Source: JALRBM01 sp966186595
GTDB taxonomy: Bacteria > Patescibacteriota > Saccharimonadia > Saccharimonadales > Saccharimonadaceae
Length of the DNA: 20,620 nt
Reading direction: 5' to 3'
Assembly (NCBI GenBank): GCA_966186595.1
Contig: CBIFWO010000017.1
Coordinates: forward strand, 1 to 20,620
Shown: positions 11,782 to 19,397 of the stretch, piece after piece
Layout: every line of letters begins with the position of its first letter
How positions within the stretch are numbered: position 1 is the first letter of the stretch
Translations under genes and position numbers: made by a program
Notes under the pieces: model-generated
Database searches by the model: none
What the model was told of the DNA's origin: nothing
Seen by the model: only the letters and a program-made list of their open reading frames with translations

Positions 11782-13398
11782 TTATTTGTCCTGTACGGGT
11801 AACGAGATACTGAACGACGAACCGTGGTTGAGGCGGCTCTCGACCTTGATACGTGTTCCTAGTTTCTTGGCCAATTTGGCAGCAACATAAAGGCCAAGCC
11901 CTGTCCCTCCTGTTTCTCGAGTACGATAATCTTCAGAGCGGTAAAACTTATTAAAGATCTTAGCTTGGTCGGATTTGCTGATACCAATGCCCGTGTCCTT
12001 CACTTCCAAAAGCAGTTTGCCATCCTGACGAGCAGCATGTAGTGTAATCGAGCCTTCTTTTGTGTATTTGAGTGAATTAGTAATGAAGTTTTGTAGGAGC
12101 TCTTTAAGATACAGTCGACTGGCACTTACTTGACCCAATAATTGTGTAGTGTCGAGGTTAAAATGAAGGCCTTTCTTTTTTGCTTGCGGAGCGTATTCAT
12201 TATAAAGCCCCTCAATCAATTCCCGGACATCGATAGGTTCGGGTGCGTCGGCTACTCCGCGCTCAGCCCGAGAAAGCGTACTGAGGTCATTAACCATTTT
12301 GGAAAGGAAAACAATCTGTTCGTGAGCGGTGGTTATCCCTTCCTGCAGAACATTCTTTGGCATATCCGATCGCTCCATCATCAGTTGTACATTGCTAATT
12401 GTCCCCTCCGCGATAGTGATAGGTGTACGGAGCTCATGGCTAACAACGCTAATAAACTCATCGCGTTCCTCTTCGAGACTTTTTGCCTTAGTGACGTCGC
12501 GCAAAATAAGGATATATCCATCATGGGCCTCGGCCTTTTTTGTTCGACTGTAACTGCTGCGAATTGGCGAATAAGTCATTTCTAGCCGTAGAGTCTCGCC
12601 CTCAAGTGTCAGATTAAGATCGTCACGTACCACAACGCTGTGACTATTTTGAAGCATCTCGTATAGGTTGATTGTTTTATCGTTCGAACCAAAAAGCGTC
12701 AGAACATCATTGATATGTCGTCCGTTTAGGCTGCTGTTCGTATCAAGCAAATTGAGGCTGGCGGCGTTATAAACCTGGATGATTCCATTCTTGTCAGTGC
12801 TAAGCACTGCATCTGCGAGATTATTGATAATGGTGAGGATTCGATCACGCTGGAGGGCTTCTTGCAGATGACTGCGAAGACTGTTTCTTTCCTGGACACG
12901 ACCGAGCTCTATTGCGGTCAGACCAAGCGCCGTCACCCCAAAGGCGATTACCATATTTGTTGCCAGTGTGCCGAGATTGAAGTGCAGCGCCGTATCCAAT
13001 AGACTGGTGACGAAAAGCAAGCTAATGCTAAACCAGATACCTGCCCTGGGGAGGTAGATGTGAGAGGCGAGAAAGAGGACAATCCATAGTGGAGATAGTG
13101 AGGTGCTAAAACTCGCAATAAAAAGCAGGCTAAGCATCGCAAAGAAGTGATTGGCGGCAAGGTAAAGCCATGCTCCCCACTGCTTTGTAATTGGCAAAAA
13201 GAACTGGATGAGACCAACCGTCACCCAAGGAAACATAATGGCGAGAATGACCCAGTCATCAGTCGGATATCGGAATGAATCGATGCCGGTGAACTGAATT
13301 GTACAGGTATAGATGGTAAGGAGAACAGGAATAATAAGTGATGCGTACCGAATGATACGACCAGTCACTGGATCGATAATTACCTCACCCTTGAACAT
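11782..13398 (-). CDS. Membrane PAS sensor histidine kinase
   Basis: 538 residues from the ATG at 13398. Residues 15-165 contain about six hydrophobic segments with hardly any extracellular loops, suggesting a membrane-embedded sensor. A linker helix leads to a PAS domain (about 185-305, A-D-A-V-L-S-T-D-K-N-G-I-I), then the dimerisation domain with phospho-acceptor H321 in V-V-S-H-E-L-R-T-P, the N box with N441, the G1 box D-T-G-I-G at 468-472, the F box and the G2 box G-T-G-L-G-L at 498-503. All catalytic boxes are intact. No response regulator gene is adjacent; the partner must be elsewhere. The start is close to a TG-TATACT -10 box, giving a leader of a few bases at most. Confidence 0.95.
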   Translation of the reverse strand: MFKGEVIIDPVTGRIIRYASLIIPVLLTIYTCTIQFTGIDSFRYPTDDWVILAIMFPWVTVGLIQFFLPITKQWGAWLYLAANHFFAMLSLLFIASFSTSLSPLWIVLFLASHIYLPRAGIWFSISLLFVTSLLDTALHFNLGTLATNMVIAFGVTALGLTAIELGRVQERNSLRSHLQEALQRDRILTIINNLADAVLSTDKNGIIQVYNAASLNLLDTNSSLNGRHINDVLTLFGSNDKTINLYEMLQNSHSVVVRDDLNLTLEGETLRLEMTYSPIRSSYSRTKKAEAHDGYILILRDVTKAKSLEEERDEFISVVSHELRTPITIAEGTISNVQLMMERSDMPKNVLQEGITTAHEQIVFLSKMVNDLSTLSRAERGVADAPEPIDVRELIEGLYNEYAPQAKKKGLHFNLDTTQLLGQVSASRLYLKELLQNFITNSLKYTKEGSITLHAARQDGKLLLEVKDTGIGISKSDQAKIFNKFYRSEDYRTRETGGTGLGLYVAAKLAKKLGTRIKVESRLNHGSSFSISLPVQDK

Positions 13399-13408
13399 GC
13401 TTAAGCTT

Positions 13409-13416
13409 AGTATACA
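13409..13416 (-). promoter_or_regulatory. -10 promoter of the histidine kinase gene
   Basis: Minus strand TG-TATACT (13416-13409), ending ten bases before the ATG at 13398. It lies in the 34-base gap after the ygjP-like gene, so the kinase can be transcribed separately. Confidence 0.5.
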
Positions 13417-13432
13417 GCGCTTCTTGTTGTAT

Positions 13433-14128
13433 TTAAATATGTGGTGATTCTTTTTTAAGTGCGCGACGGTGCTCTTTGTAGCGCGGGTCGGCGGTGGCAA
13501 CAAGGTCCCAGAATTTTTCAGAGTGATTCATCTGAATGGTGTGGCTTAGCTCGTGGATAAGGACATAATCAATCAGCTCGAAAGGAAGTTTCATGAGGGC
13601 AATATTGAGGCTGATCGTTCCGCTACTGCTGCAACTTCCCCATCGTCCGCTAGCATGCGAAAAGCGGACTTTTTCGTATCGAAAACCATGTTTTTCAGCG
13701 AGGAACGCGAGCCGCTTTGGGAGATAGCTTTTGGCTTCGATTCTAAGAGCATTGATAATCGCATCCTTGATTACTCGCTGAACGGATGGCTCCTCTATTG
13801 TCTGGTGAGTAGGAATTGAGACTACGATTTGCTGTCCATGTCTGGTTGCTGTAGTAGTTCTCGCGCCCGCTGATCTGACGGTGATCGTGTGACTTTTTCC
13901 GATTTGCATGCCGGAGGTAAAGATGACGTCAGTACGATGTTGAGAAAGAAGCTGACGCAGCTCGTGTCGCGAGGATTTGACGAGTCGCCTTACTAAAAAT
14001 ACTGGTGCATACAGGGGTAAGGAAGCGCGCAGGCGTCCATCAGGCGAGATACGAATCCGAATGCTCGATGCTCTCACGCTCCGGCGAAGAGTGATAGTTC
14101 CAAATTCTTCGTCGTGTATTGTGGGCAT
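13433..14128 (-). CDS. YgjP-like metal-dependent hydrolase (DUF45)
   Basis: 231 residues of the YgjP/SprT-like DUF45 family. The zinc site is H-E-L-S-H at 192-196 with a third ligand H202 in M-N-H-S-E-K-F-W; the G-R-W-G-S-C-S motif (161-167) that precedes it is also diagnostic. The N-terminal half is the usual basic beta-rich region. E. coli YgjP has been reported to hydrolyse UTP, while the fold is that of a zincin peptidase, so the substrate here is open. The ATG at 14128 follows AGGACA at a good distance and lies 11 bases after the stop of the P-loop kinase gene, so both are in one operon. Confidence 0.92.
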   Translation of the reverse strand: MPTIHDEEFGTITLRRSVRASSIRIRISPDGRLRASLPLYAPVFLVRRLVKSSRHELRQLLSQHRTDVIFTSGMQIGKSHTITVRSAGARTTTATRHGQQIVVSIPTHQTIEEPSVQRVIKDAIINALRIEAKSYLPKRLAFLAEKHGFRYEKVRFSHASGRWGSCSSSGTISLNIALMKLPFELIDYVLIHELSHTIQMNHSEKFWDLVATADPRYKEHRRALKKESPHI

Positions 14129-14139
14129 GCTTTGTCCTG

Positions 14140-14700
14140 TTATCGAATAGTGATACTGCGTTTGGATGGTCGTTCGGGACGCAGGGGCGCACTGCTGTGA
14201 GCGGAAATTTCAGCACGTGGGGCGGACAAGCGTTGGAGCACGACCTTTGCCTGAGATGCATACGTATGTTTGCCACTAATGACGATTGATTTTTCGGGCG
14301 TTGCTGGGGCGGTAAAGCGTTTAACTGCCTTGTCGTAAGCTTCCCCACTGATGTCTGACTCTTTGCTGGCGCGTGCTTTTGCGGTACCTAGATCTGTCTG
14401 TACCCAGACGAGAAGTATCTCGTAGTCGGCCGCCCGAATCTTACGGCCTAATTCGGACCTGGCAGTCCGGGTGTCAGTATTGCCTTCAATGATGATAGAT
14501 TGCCCGGTTTTTAGCAGCTCATCCAGCAGGTAATCGGTTAGCTCGTCCGTCCGCTCGGGAGCGTAAGCTTGCAACTTGTCTCTATTAATAAAGGGAGCTC
14601 GAAATGTCTCGGAGAATTTCTCGGCAAAGAATGTCTTTCCACTTCCGGGGATCCCTACCATGACAATCGCATGAGGCTTGGCCAAGCTCAACTGTTTCAT
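14140..14700 (-). CDS. P-loop kinase (zeta-toxin/AAA_33-like)
   Basis: 186 residues. The Walker A motif is G-I-P-G-S-G-K-T at 16-23, preceded by a hydrophobic strand; N-R-D-K-L (about 39-43) and I-I-I-E-G-N-T-D-T-R at about 73-82 match predicted nucleotide-type kinases (COG0645/AAA_33), which phosphorylate small molecules or, in zeta toxins, a UDP-sugar. An antitoxin gene is not adjacent. The last 30 residues are Ser/Pro/Arg-rich and likely disordered. The reading frame is open upstream to 14796, but ATG 14700 lies exactly seven bases after an extended -10 box and gives a normal N-terminus. First gene of the operon with the YgjP-like gene. Confidence 0.85.
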   Translation of the reverse strand: MKQLSLAKPHAIVMVGIPGSGKTFFAEKFSETFRAPFINRDKLQAYAPERTDELTDYLLDELLKTGQSIIIEGNTDTRTARSELGRKIRAADYEILLVWVQTDLGTAKARASKESDISGEAYDKAVKRFTAPATPEKSIVISGKHTYASQAKVVLQRLSAPRAEISAHSSAPLRPERPSKRSITIR

Positions 14701-14707
14701 ATATGAC

Positions 14708-14716
14708 AGTATAGCA
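14708..14716 (-). promoter_or_regulatory. Extended -10 promoter of the kinase gene, predicted leaderless
   Basis: Minus strand TGC-TATACT (14716-14708), seven bases before the ATG at 14700; no Shine-Dalgarno. Confidence 0.65.
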
Positions 14717-14763
14717 AACATATGTTGAAGGACGTAGCCTAAAAAATACATCACTACGTAAAA

Positions 14764-14792
14764 TTGACGCCCATGAAAATAGCTGATACGAT
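14764..14792 (+). promoter_or_regulatory. Promoter of the LPKTG surface protein
   Basis: TTGACG (14764-14769), 17-base spacer ending in TGA, TACGAT (14787-14792). Leader about 50 bases. Confidence 0.65.
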
Positions 14793-14848
14793 ACAACTTG
14801 TAAAACAGTGTGGTGCTGGTGGGAGCAGGGAGATTTTAGGTGTTAACA

Positions 14849-16123
14849 ATGAAGAAGAAATTCTATATGTTGTTTGCCGTGCTGACAACAGTGCTGAGCG
14901 GCATTCTACTTATCAACGTTTTTAGTGGATCGGCGCAGGCGGTGCTTCCGCGGGACTGTGACGATAATTCGATTATTAACTGTGGGGCAGTTGATCCGAA
15001 TGAGCTCAAGACTAAATACAATCAGGACCAAACGGGTGACCTAAAAACAATTTACAGTCACTATGGTGTGTCTGCTGAGATGATTACTGCCGGTGCGGTG
15101 AACGGCGAAGTGCACAAAGATGGTCGGGTGACTGTTAATGGCAAAACCGTTGCGACTGGTTCGACGAGTATTGGGCGTCAGAATATCTTTTCTGGCAGTA
15201 CAAAGATTAATATTGGTGGTCGTGACTACTATGAAACGCCGAATGATCGCGCATTTCGGAGCGAGTCGATTGCCGCATTTGTATTCCTCGATCAAAACGG
15301 CGAGTTTATTGCAGCGATCCTCACCTCTTGTGGTAATCCAGTGCGTGGGGTGAAAGTGCCAAAGCCGGTTTATAAATGCGACAGCTTAAAGGCTGACAAA
15401 ATCAGTAGCGCGGCTTACAAGTTTACAGCGGCAGCTACGGCTCAGAACGCGTCAATTGTTGGCTATCGATATGACTTTGGTGATGGAAAGAGCGAGTCGA
15501 GCCAGGCAAACACAATTTCCCACGCGTACGCTCAGTCGGGCGAATATGTCGCAAAGGTAATTGTGGATGTGAAGGTTGGTGATGAGGTAAAGCAAGTGAC
15601 TGGCGAAGGATGTCAGGTGAAAGTCACTATTGCGCCTGAAGCGGCGTACTCCTGTGATAGCCTGTCGGCTCGTTTGATTAAGAAGGAAGATCGCTCGTAT
15701 GCATTCGATCTGAAATATACCACCAGTGGCGATGCCAAGTTGAAGACGGTTGATTTTGCCTTTGGTGATGGTCAGGGTCGCGAAGGTGTAGCGCCGGATC
15801 AGTTAGATGGCGTATCTCATAGCTACGCAAAGACGGGAAACTACACCGCCAAGGCTACTCTGCATTTCCAAACGGGTGATGAAGGTGCGGCAGTAAAGAG
15901 TGACGAATGTCAGGTGTCGATTGAAATCGGCCAAGAGGTCTGTCCTCACAACCCATCTCTGCCCATTGGCGATGCACGTTGTGCCCCTCCTGTCCAGGAA
16001 CTGCCAAAAACAGGCCCAATGGATATGATCAGTGGAGGACTGGGTATCGGGTCACTTGTCGCTGCTACCGGATATTGGTATGCGAGTCGACGCGGATTGC
16101 TCGATGCGTGGATGAGCCGCTAA
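14849..16123 (+). CDS. Exported PKD-domain surface protein with LPKTG sorting signal
   Basis: 424 residues from the ATG at 14849, six bases after TAGGTG (a GTG at 14840 lies within that site). A signal peptide (K-K-K, hydrophobic core, A-Q-A at about 29-31) is followed by an unrecognised N-terminal domain (about 35-165), then two PKD-like beta domains with D-F-G-D-G and A-F-G-D-G motifs. Each PKD unit begins with C-D-S-L and ends with C-Q-V, so each could hold a disulfide. The C-terminus is a complete sortase signal: LPKTG at 385-389, a hydrophobic helix and a basic tail. The protein should be covalently attached to the wall and face outward, possibly in contact with a host cell. Sortase is not in this window. 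Confidence 0.92.
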   Translation: MKKKFYMLFAVLTTVLSGILLINVFSGSAQAVLPRDCDDNSIINCGAVDPNELKTKYNQDQTGDLKTIYSHYGVSAEMITAGAVNGEVHKDGRVTVNGKTVATGSTSIGRQNIFSGSTKINIGGRDYYETPNDRAFRSESIAAFVFLDQNGEFIAAILTSCGNPVRGVKVPKPVYKCDSLKADKISSAAYKFTAAATAQNASIVGYRYDFGDGKSESSQANTISHAYAQSGEYVAKVIVDVKVGDEVKQVTGEGCQVKVTIAPEAAYSCDSLSARLIKKEDRSYAFDLKYTTSGDAKLKTVDFAFGDGQGREGVAPDQLDGVSHSYAKTGNYTAKATLHFQTGDEGAAVKSDECQVSIEIGQEVCPHNPSLPIGDARCAPPVQELPKTGPMDMISGGLGIGSLVAATGYWYASRRGLLDAWMSR

Positions 16124-16131
16124 AACAAATG

Positions 16132-16157
16132 AAATACGCCTTCGGGCGTATTTTTTT
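16132..16157 (+). terminator. Rho-independent terminator of the surface protein gene
   Basis: 9-bp stem (16132-16140 with 16145-16153), TTCG tetraloop, then TTTT; eight bases after the stop codon. Confidence 0.92.
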
Positions 16158-16169
16158 CGCATTCCGATC

Positions 16170-16177
16170 TGTATACT
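16170..16177 (+). promoter_or_regulatory. -10 promoter of the DUF475 gene, predicted leaderless
   Basis: TG-TATACT ends eight bases before the ATG at 16186; no Shine-Dalgarno and no clear -35 box. Confidence 0.5.
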
Positions 16178-16185
16178 TTAGTTAT

Positions 16186-17241
16186 ATGTCTTCACTTTTT
16201 CATTCCTACTCACCTTTCCGTATTTTTATCACCTCAACCGTCCTTACTCTCCTTGTTCTTGGCCTCGTTCTGGGATATTTAGGCTGGCAAGCGGCACTCG
16301 TCGCGTTGATGCTGATGGTGATCGAACTGACGTTTAGTTTCGATAACGCCATCATTAATGCTCGTGTTCTGATGAAAATGACGCCATTTTGGCAAAAGAT
16401 GTTTATGACAGTTGGTATTTTTATCGCGGTGTTTGGGATGCGGCTTGTCTTTCCGATTTTGATTGTTATGTTTTCATCTGGTCTGGGCTGGAATGAAGTA
16501 GTCAATTTGGCTCTTAAAAACCCCGAACAGTACGCTGAGGTACTCCACGAGGCACATCCTAGCATCGCAGCCTTTGGCGGTATGTTCCTTCTGATGCTTG
16601 CGCTCCATTTCTTTTTCGACCCCGGCAAGATTATTCATTGGTTTACAAAACTGGAGCAGCCCATGCAGTTGATCGGTCGCAAGTGGTTGCATGCAGTGGT
16701 GTCCACGGCTCTTCTTCTAGTTATTGTCTTTCTCCCTGGTAACAAGCATCCAGAAGAAGTGCTTGTGGCCGGTGCAGTGGGTATCTTCACCTATCTGATT
16801 GTGCATGGGGCGTCGGAACTTTTCACTCTGCAATACGAACGAGCCAAGCGGCAGGTTGGCAAGCAGGCTGCCCGTCAAGTCACACTCGCGGGACTTAGTT
16901 CGTTTATCTATTTGGAGGTGCTCGACGCCAGTTTTAGCCTGGATGGGGTGATTGGTGCCTTCGCGATTACTAAAGACGTCGTTCTGATTGCGGCAGGTCT
17001 GGGTATTGGAGCGTTGTGGGTTCGATCGCTTACACTTTTCATCGTTCGCCGTAAGGTACTCCATACCTATCGCTACCTGGAACATGGTGCCCACTATGTT
17101 ATTGGTATATTGGCCATCACTCTGCTGATTGGTATCTTCTTTGAAATTCCAGAGGTGGTGGCGGGTCTTATCGGAATTATTGTTATCGGGCTATCAATAG
17201 TCCATTCTATTGCCTATAACAAGCTCCAAGTGAAAAAATAA
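16186..17241 (+). CDS. DUF475/TerC-like integral membrane protein
   Basis: 351 residues with about eight membrane helices. The two acidic membrane motifs typical of the TerC/DUF475 group are present: E-L-T-F-S-F-D-N-A-I-I-N-A in the first half and E-V-L-D-A-S-F-S-L-D-G-V-I-G-A in the second, consistent with an internal inverted repeat. Relatives of TerC export metal ions such as Mn2+ or are linked to tellurite resistance; DUF475 itself is poorly characterised. The large cytosolic or external loop near residues 100-125 is polar. The ATG at 16186 is chosen because the promoter sits right before it; the frame extends upstream, but through the preceding terminator. Confidence 0.88.
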   Translation: MSSLFHSYSPFRIFITSTVLTLLVLGLVLGYLGWQAALVALMLMVIELTFSFDNAIINARVLMKMTPFWQKMFMTVGIFIAVFGMRLVFPILIVMFSSGLGWNEVVNLALKNPEQYAEVLHEAHPSIAAFGGMFLLMLALHFFFDPGKIIHWFTKLEQPMQLIGRKWLHAVVSTALLLVIVFLPGNKHPEEVLVAGAVGIFTYLIVHGASELFTLQYERAKRQVGKQAARQVTLAGLSSFIYLEVLDASFSLDGVIGAFAITKDVVLIAAGLGIGALWVRSLTLFIVRRKVLHTYRYLEHGAHYVIGILAITLLIGIFFEIPEVVAGLIGIIVIGLSIVHSIAYNKLQVKK

Positions 17242-17326
17242 CAACACCTTTCTACTTACACATGTTGTAGGTTGGTTTGGAATAGGTCATAATAAAATTA
17301 CCAACTTGATAAGCTGGATTATTCTC

Positions 17327-17938
17327 ATGACTATAAAAGACGAGTGGAAGAAAATTCTAGTCCCAAGCGGGCGTGACTATGAACATTGTGTCAGTGTTTT
17401 TGAGGAAAAGTTTGGTATTGCGGTGCCACGATTTTCCAAGAGGCAGCTAACGGTTGAAAGTGACGGTAGGCTATTCGTTAAGGTGAAAAGTCGAGACATG
17501 CCTGAACTGCTACGGATTGGGTTTGGTGATGTTGGTATTATTTACACAGATATCTGTTTAGAGAAGCTATCTACTCTACCCTCTCTTGCCTATGATATTA
17601 TCGGTTCCCCTCGGTTGCAGTTTTGCCTTCTTGTGCCAAAGAAAATGTACCATGAGTTCATTGAGCGTATTCATGATTTTAAACTTCAGCCGCTTTCTGT
17701 GTCGACTGCCTATCCGACATTCCTTGAAATGTGTTTGAAAAAGATCGAGGACGAGAGCCGACGATTGAATATTGTAATCTCAAAGTTTACCCCGTCCGGA
17801 TCGATGGAGGCAATGCCACTGTTAGGAGTTTCTGATGCGGTGGCTGATGTCGTTAATACAGGCGCAAGTGCTGATGCCAACCACCTCATTCCGCTGTATC
17901 TCGCAGACATATCACCCGCTCTCCTCTATCGAAAGTAA
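17327..17938 (+). CDS. HisG-like ATP phosphoribosyltransferase homologue, isolated
   Basis: 203 residues, matching the short form of HisG. HisG joins ATP and PRPP in the first step of histidine synthesis. Visible features: L-V-P-S-G-R near the start, the periplasmic-binding-type segment G-F-G-D-V-G-I-I-Y-T-D-I at 65-76, and the PRPP-loop region S-G-S-M-E-A-M-P-L-L-G-V-S-D-A-V-A-D-V-V at 157-176, followed by N-T-G. Short HisG enzymes need the regulatory partner HisZ, and no other his gene is nearby. Possible alternatives are a repurposed nucleotide-binding protein or an orphan enzyme. A weak promoter (TAAAAT at 17293-17298) precedes it; the Shine-Dalgarno is poor. Confidence 0.75.
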   Translation: MTIKDEWKKILVPSGRDYEHCVSVFEEKFGIAVPRFSKRQLTVESDGRLFVKVKSRDMPELLRIGFGDVGIIYTDICLEKLSTLPSLAYDIIGSPRLQFCLLVPKKMYHEFIERIHDFKLQPLSVSTAYPTFLEMCLKKIEDESRRLNIVISKFTPSGSMEAMPLLGVSDAVADVVNTGASADANHLIPLYLADISPALLYRK

Positions 17939-17961
17939 GCCTACCCCTAGAGAGGGCTTCG

Positions 17962-17970
17962 TGGTATAAT
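17962..17970 (+). promoter_or_regulatory. Promoter of tRNA-Trp
   Basis: TGG-TATAAT, a consensus -10 with an extended element, 13 bases before the mature tRNA. No good -35 is seen. Confidence 0.75.
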
Positions 17971-17983
17971 TCTCTGGAGATAA

Positions 17984-18058
17984 AGGGGCATAGTACAACG
18001 GTTAGTATAAAGGTCTCCAAAACCTTAGATCGTGGTTCGATTCCACGTGCCCCTGCCA
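17984..18058 (+). tRNA. tRNA-Trp (anticodon CCA)
   Basis: Full cloverleaf: acceptor AGGGGCA with TGCCCCT, D arm with GGTTAGTA, anticodon stem AAGGT/ACCTT around loop CTCCAAA (anticodon CCA), T arm CGTGG-TTCGATT-CCACG, discriminator G and an encoded CCA end. Reads UGG only, in agreement with UGA acting as stop. Confidence 0.97.
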
Positions 18059-18071
18059 AGTTGGAATTATG

Positions 18072-18104
18072 AAATGAGAACTGTTAATTCAGTTCTCATT
18101 TTAG
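18072..18104 (+). terminator. Rho-independent terminator after tRNA-Trp
   Basis: 12-bp stem (18072-18083 with 18090-18101), 6-base AT loop, followed by a short run of T. Confidence 0.8.
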
Positions 18105-18106
18105 TA

Positions 18107-18419
18107 TCTATCTACGAATAGTATATGCCTACATTCTCTTCAAGAGTGACAGTATTATTAATGCTAGACAATGATATATAGAGGCTTCAAGTCATGCTCA
18201 TTACTCAATCTACCTCCCTTTGAAATATTGTGTCTTTAGGATCGCCTATCATCAATCAGATAATGGTAGCTGTGCGAGTGTTTTTTCGTACGGGAATGTG
18301 AGAAGTAGTTCATCTGTCGTGTGTTTCCACTCTTCATGTCTATTTGGTGAATCTTTTCATGCCCTGGCTAAAAAACATAAACTTGGATATAGTATTGAAA
18401 AATGCTTAATTTAGTAGCA
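18107..18419. other. Intergenic stretch without a supported gene
   Basis: AT-rich. A 64-codon frame at 18220-18414 begins with TTG, lacks a Shine-Dalgarno and is rich in Cys and Ser; I do not consider it coding. No tRNA, strong hairpin or repeat was seen. The promoter of the cupin gene begins at its right end. Confidence 0.5.
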
Positions 18420-18428
18420 TGCTATCAT
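18420..18428 (+). promoter_or_regulatory. Extended -10 promoter of the cupin gene
   Basis: TGC-TATCAT; predicted leader about 44 bases ending in AGGGGG, seven bases before the ATG at 18479. Confidence 0.55.
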
Positions 18429-18478
18429 AGATAAGTTATATGTTCGATGTGAATTCACCATAACCAGGGGGAAGTACA

Positions 18479-18946
18479 ATGCGACCAATCACACCGGATC
18501 TAATACGGCAATTAACTGACAAGGCTCGCACGGATGAGCGGAAACGTGCTTTTCATGTACTCCATAGTGATGGCGAGGCGTTTAATCGCATGCTTATTGC
18601 TGGTGTAAAGGGATCGTATGCCGCACCGCATCGCCATACTACAAAGTTCGAGGTCTTTACCTATGTTCAAGGTGATTTGGTGGTAGTGGAATTCCACGAC
18701 GATGGTTCCATTAAGCATACATACGACCTTCGCGAATGTCCATACGTTGAAGTTCCGCCGATGACATGGCACGCTGTATTTTTTGTTTCAAACGAGTGGG
18801 CATTTATGGAAATGGCTCTGTGGCCCGATAGATACGATTCTACTGACAAAGAATTTGCACCGTGGGCTCCAAGTGAATTTGATTCAAATGCTATGACATA
18901 TGTTGAAAAACTCATAGAAAAGATGGGCACCTTTCAAGATAAATGA
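18479..18946 (+). CDS. WbuC-like cupin-fold metalloprotein
   Basis: 155 residues. The cupin motif 1 is P-H-R-H-T-T-K-F-E (about 50-58), giving two histidines and a glutamate for metal binding, and motif 2 is W-H-A-V-F-F (about 97-102). The segment M-E-M-A-L-W-P-D-R-Y-D-S-T-D-K-E-F-A-P-W-A-P (about 110-131) closely fits the WbuC family, found in surface polysaccharide gene clusters of other bacteria; its reaction is not known to me. Here there is no sugar cluster next to it. Strong AGGGGG Shine-Dalgarno. The 3' end overlaps the convergent phosphatase-like gene by 13 bases. Confidence 0.85.
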   Translation: MRPITPDLIRQLTDKARTDERKRAFHVLHSDGEAFNRMLIAGVKGSYAAPHRHTTKFEVFTYVQGDLVVVEFHDDGSIKHTYDLRECPYVEVPPMTWHAVFFVSNEWAFMEMALWPDRYDSTDKEFAPWAPSEFDSNAMTYVEKLIEKMGTFQDK

Positions 18947-19383
18947 CAGATTTGCCCAGCTAGCTCATCAACTTTGCCGGCAATCTCGTCAAATATCTCC
19001 CCCTCGTACTGTTGGGTATTTTTTATGGCGGTGCGATGCCCCTCGCCAATGTCTACAATACTCCAGTTGAGGGTATTTTGAGGTAGGGTAATGAATTGAT
19101 CTGCTTCATCAATCACCCGCTGATTCATACAGATAGTAACATCCTGTGCATCGGTGCGTTCTTGGGTGAGTTGATGAGATGTGTCCTTCGCATATTTTTC
19201 AATCCCGTGCGTCTCTAGCAGCGAGATTGTATTAGCAAAGTATTGTCGCTCCTCGGCACTGTCTAGGTCGACATTAGTACCACTAGAGCTGACCTCGATG
19301 TTGGGGATTTGTAGCGAGCGCAGGTAGGTCTCGGCAATGAGACTTCGTAGAACATTGCCTCTGCATATAAGATGTATTTTCAT
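18934..19383 (-). CDS. Low-molecular-weight protein tyrosine phosphatase-like protein
   Basis: 149 residues. The P-loop C-x5-R-S is present at the N-terminus (C7, R13, S14 in I-C-R-G-N-V-L-R-S), and the fold markers S-S-S-G-T and H-Q-L-T-Q follow, as in LMW phosphatases and the related arsenate reductases. The usual D-P general-acid motif is replaced by D-I-G-E-G (D111), so catalysis may be altered. It lacks the extra cysteines of thioredoxin-coupled ArsC. The ATG at 19383 has AGGAG eight bases upstream, and the gene starts 14 bases after the TauE-like stop, so they form an operon; a role in anion or arsenate handling is possible but not shown. Confidence 0.8.
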   Translation of the reverse strand: MKIHLICRGNVLRSLIAETYLRSLQIPNIEVSSSGTNVDLDSAEERQYFANTISLLETHGIEKYAKDTSHQLTQERTDAQDVTICMNQRVIDEADQFITLPQNTLNWSIVDIGEGHRTAIKNTQQYEGEIFDEIAGKVDELAGQICHLS

Positions 19384-19397
19384 GATTTATCTCCTAT

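Noticed and set aside
14140..14700. Zeta toxin of a toxin-antitoxin pair
   Set aside because: The P-loop fits the broad kinase family, but no antitoxin gene is adjacent; the downstream partner is a YgjP-like protein.
17984..18058. tRNA-Trp as an integration site for a mobile element
   Set aside because: No integrase gene and no repeat of the tRNA 3' end found downstream in the window.
18220..18414. 64-codon plus-strand frame starting with TTG
   Set aside because: No Shine-Dalgarno, Cys/Ser-rich translation without protein-like pattern, AT-rich intergenic setting.
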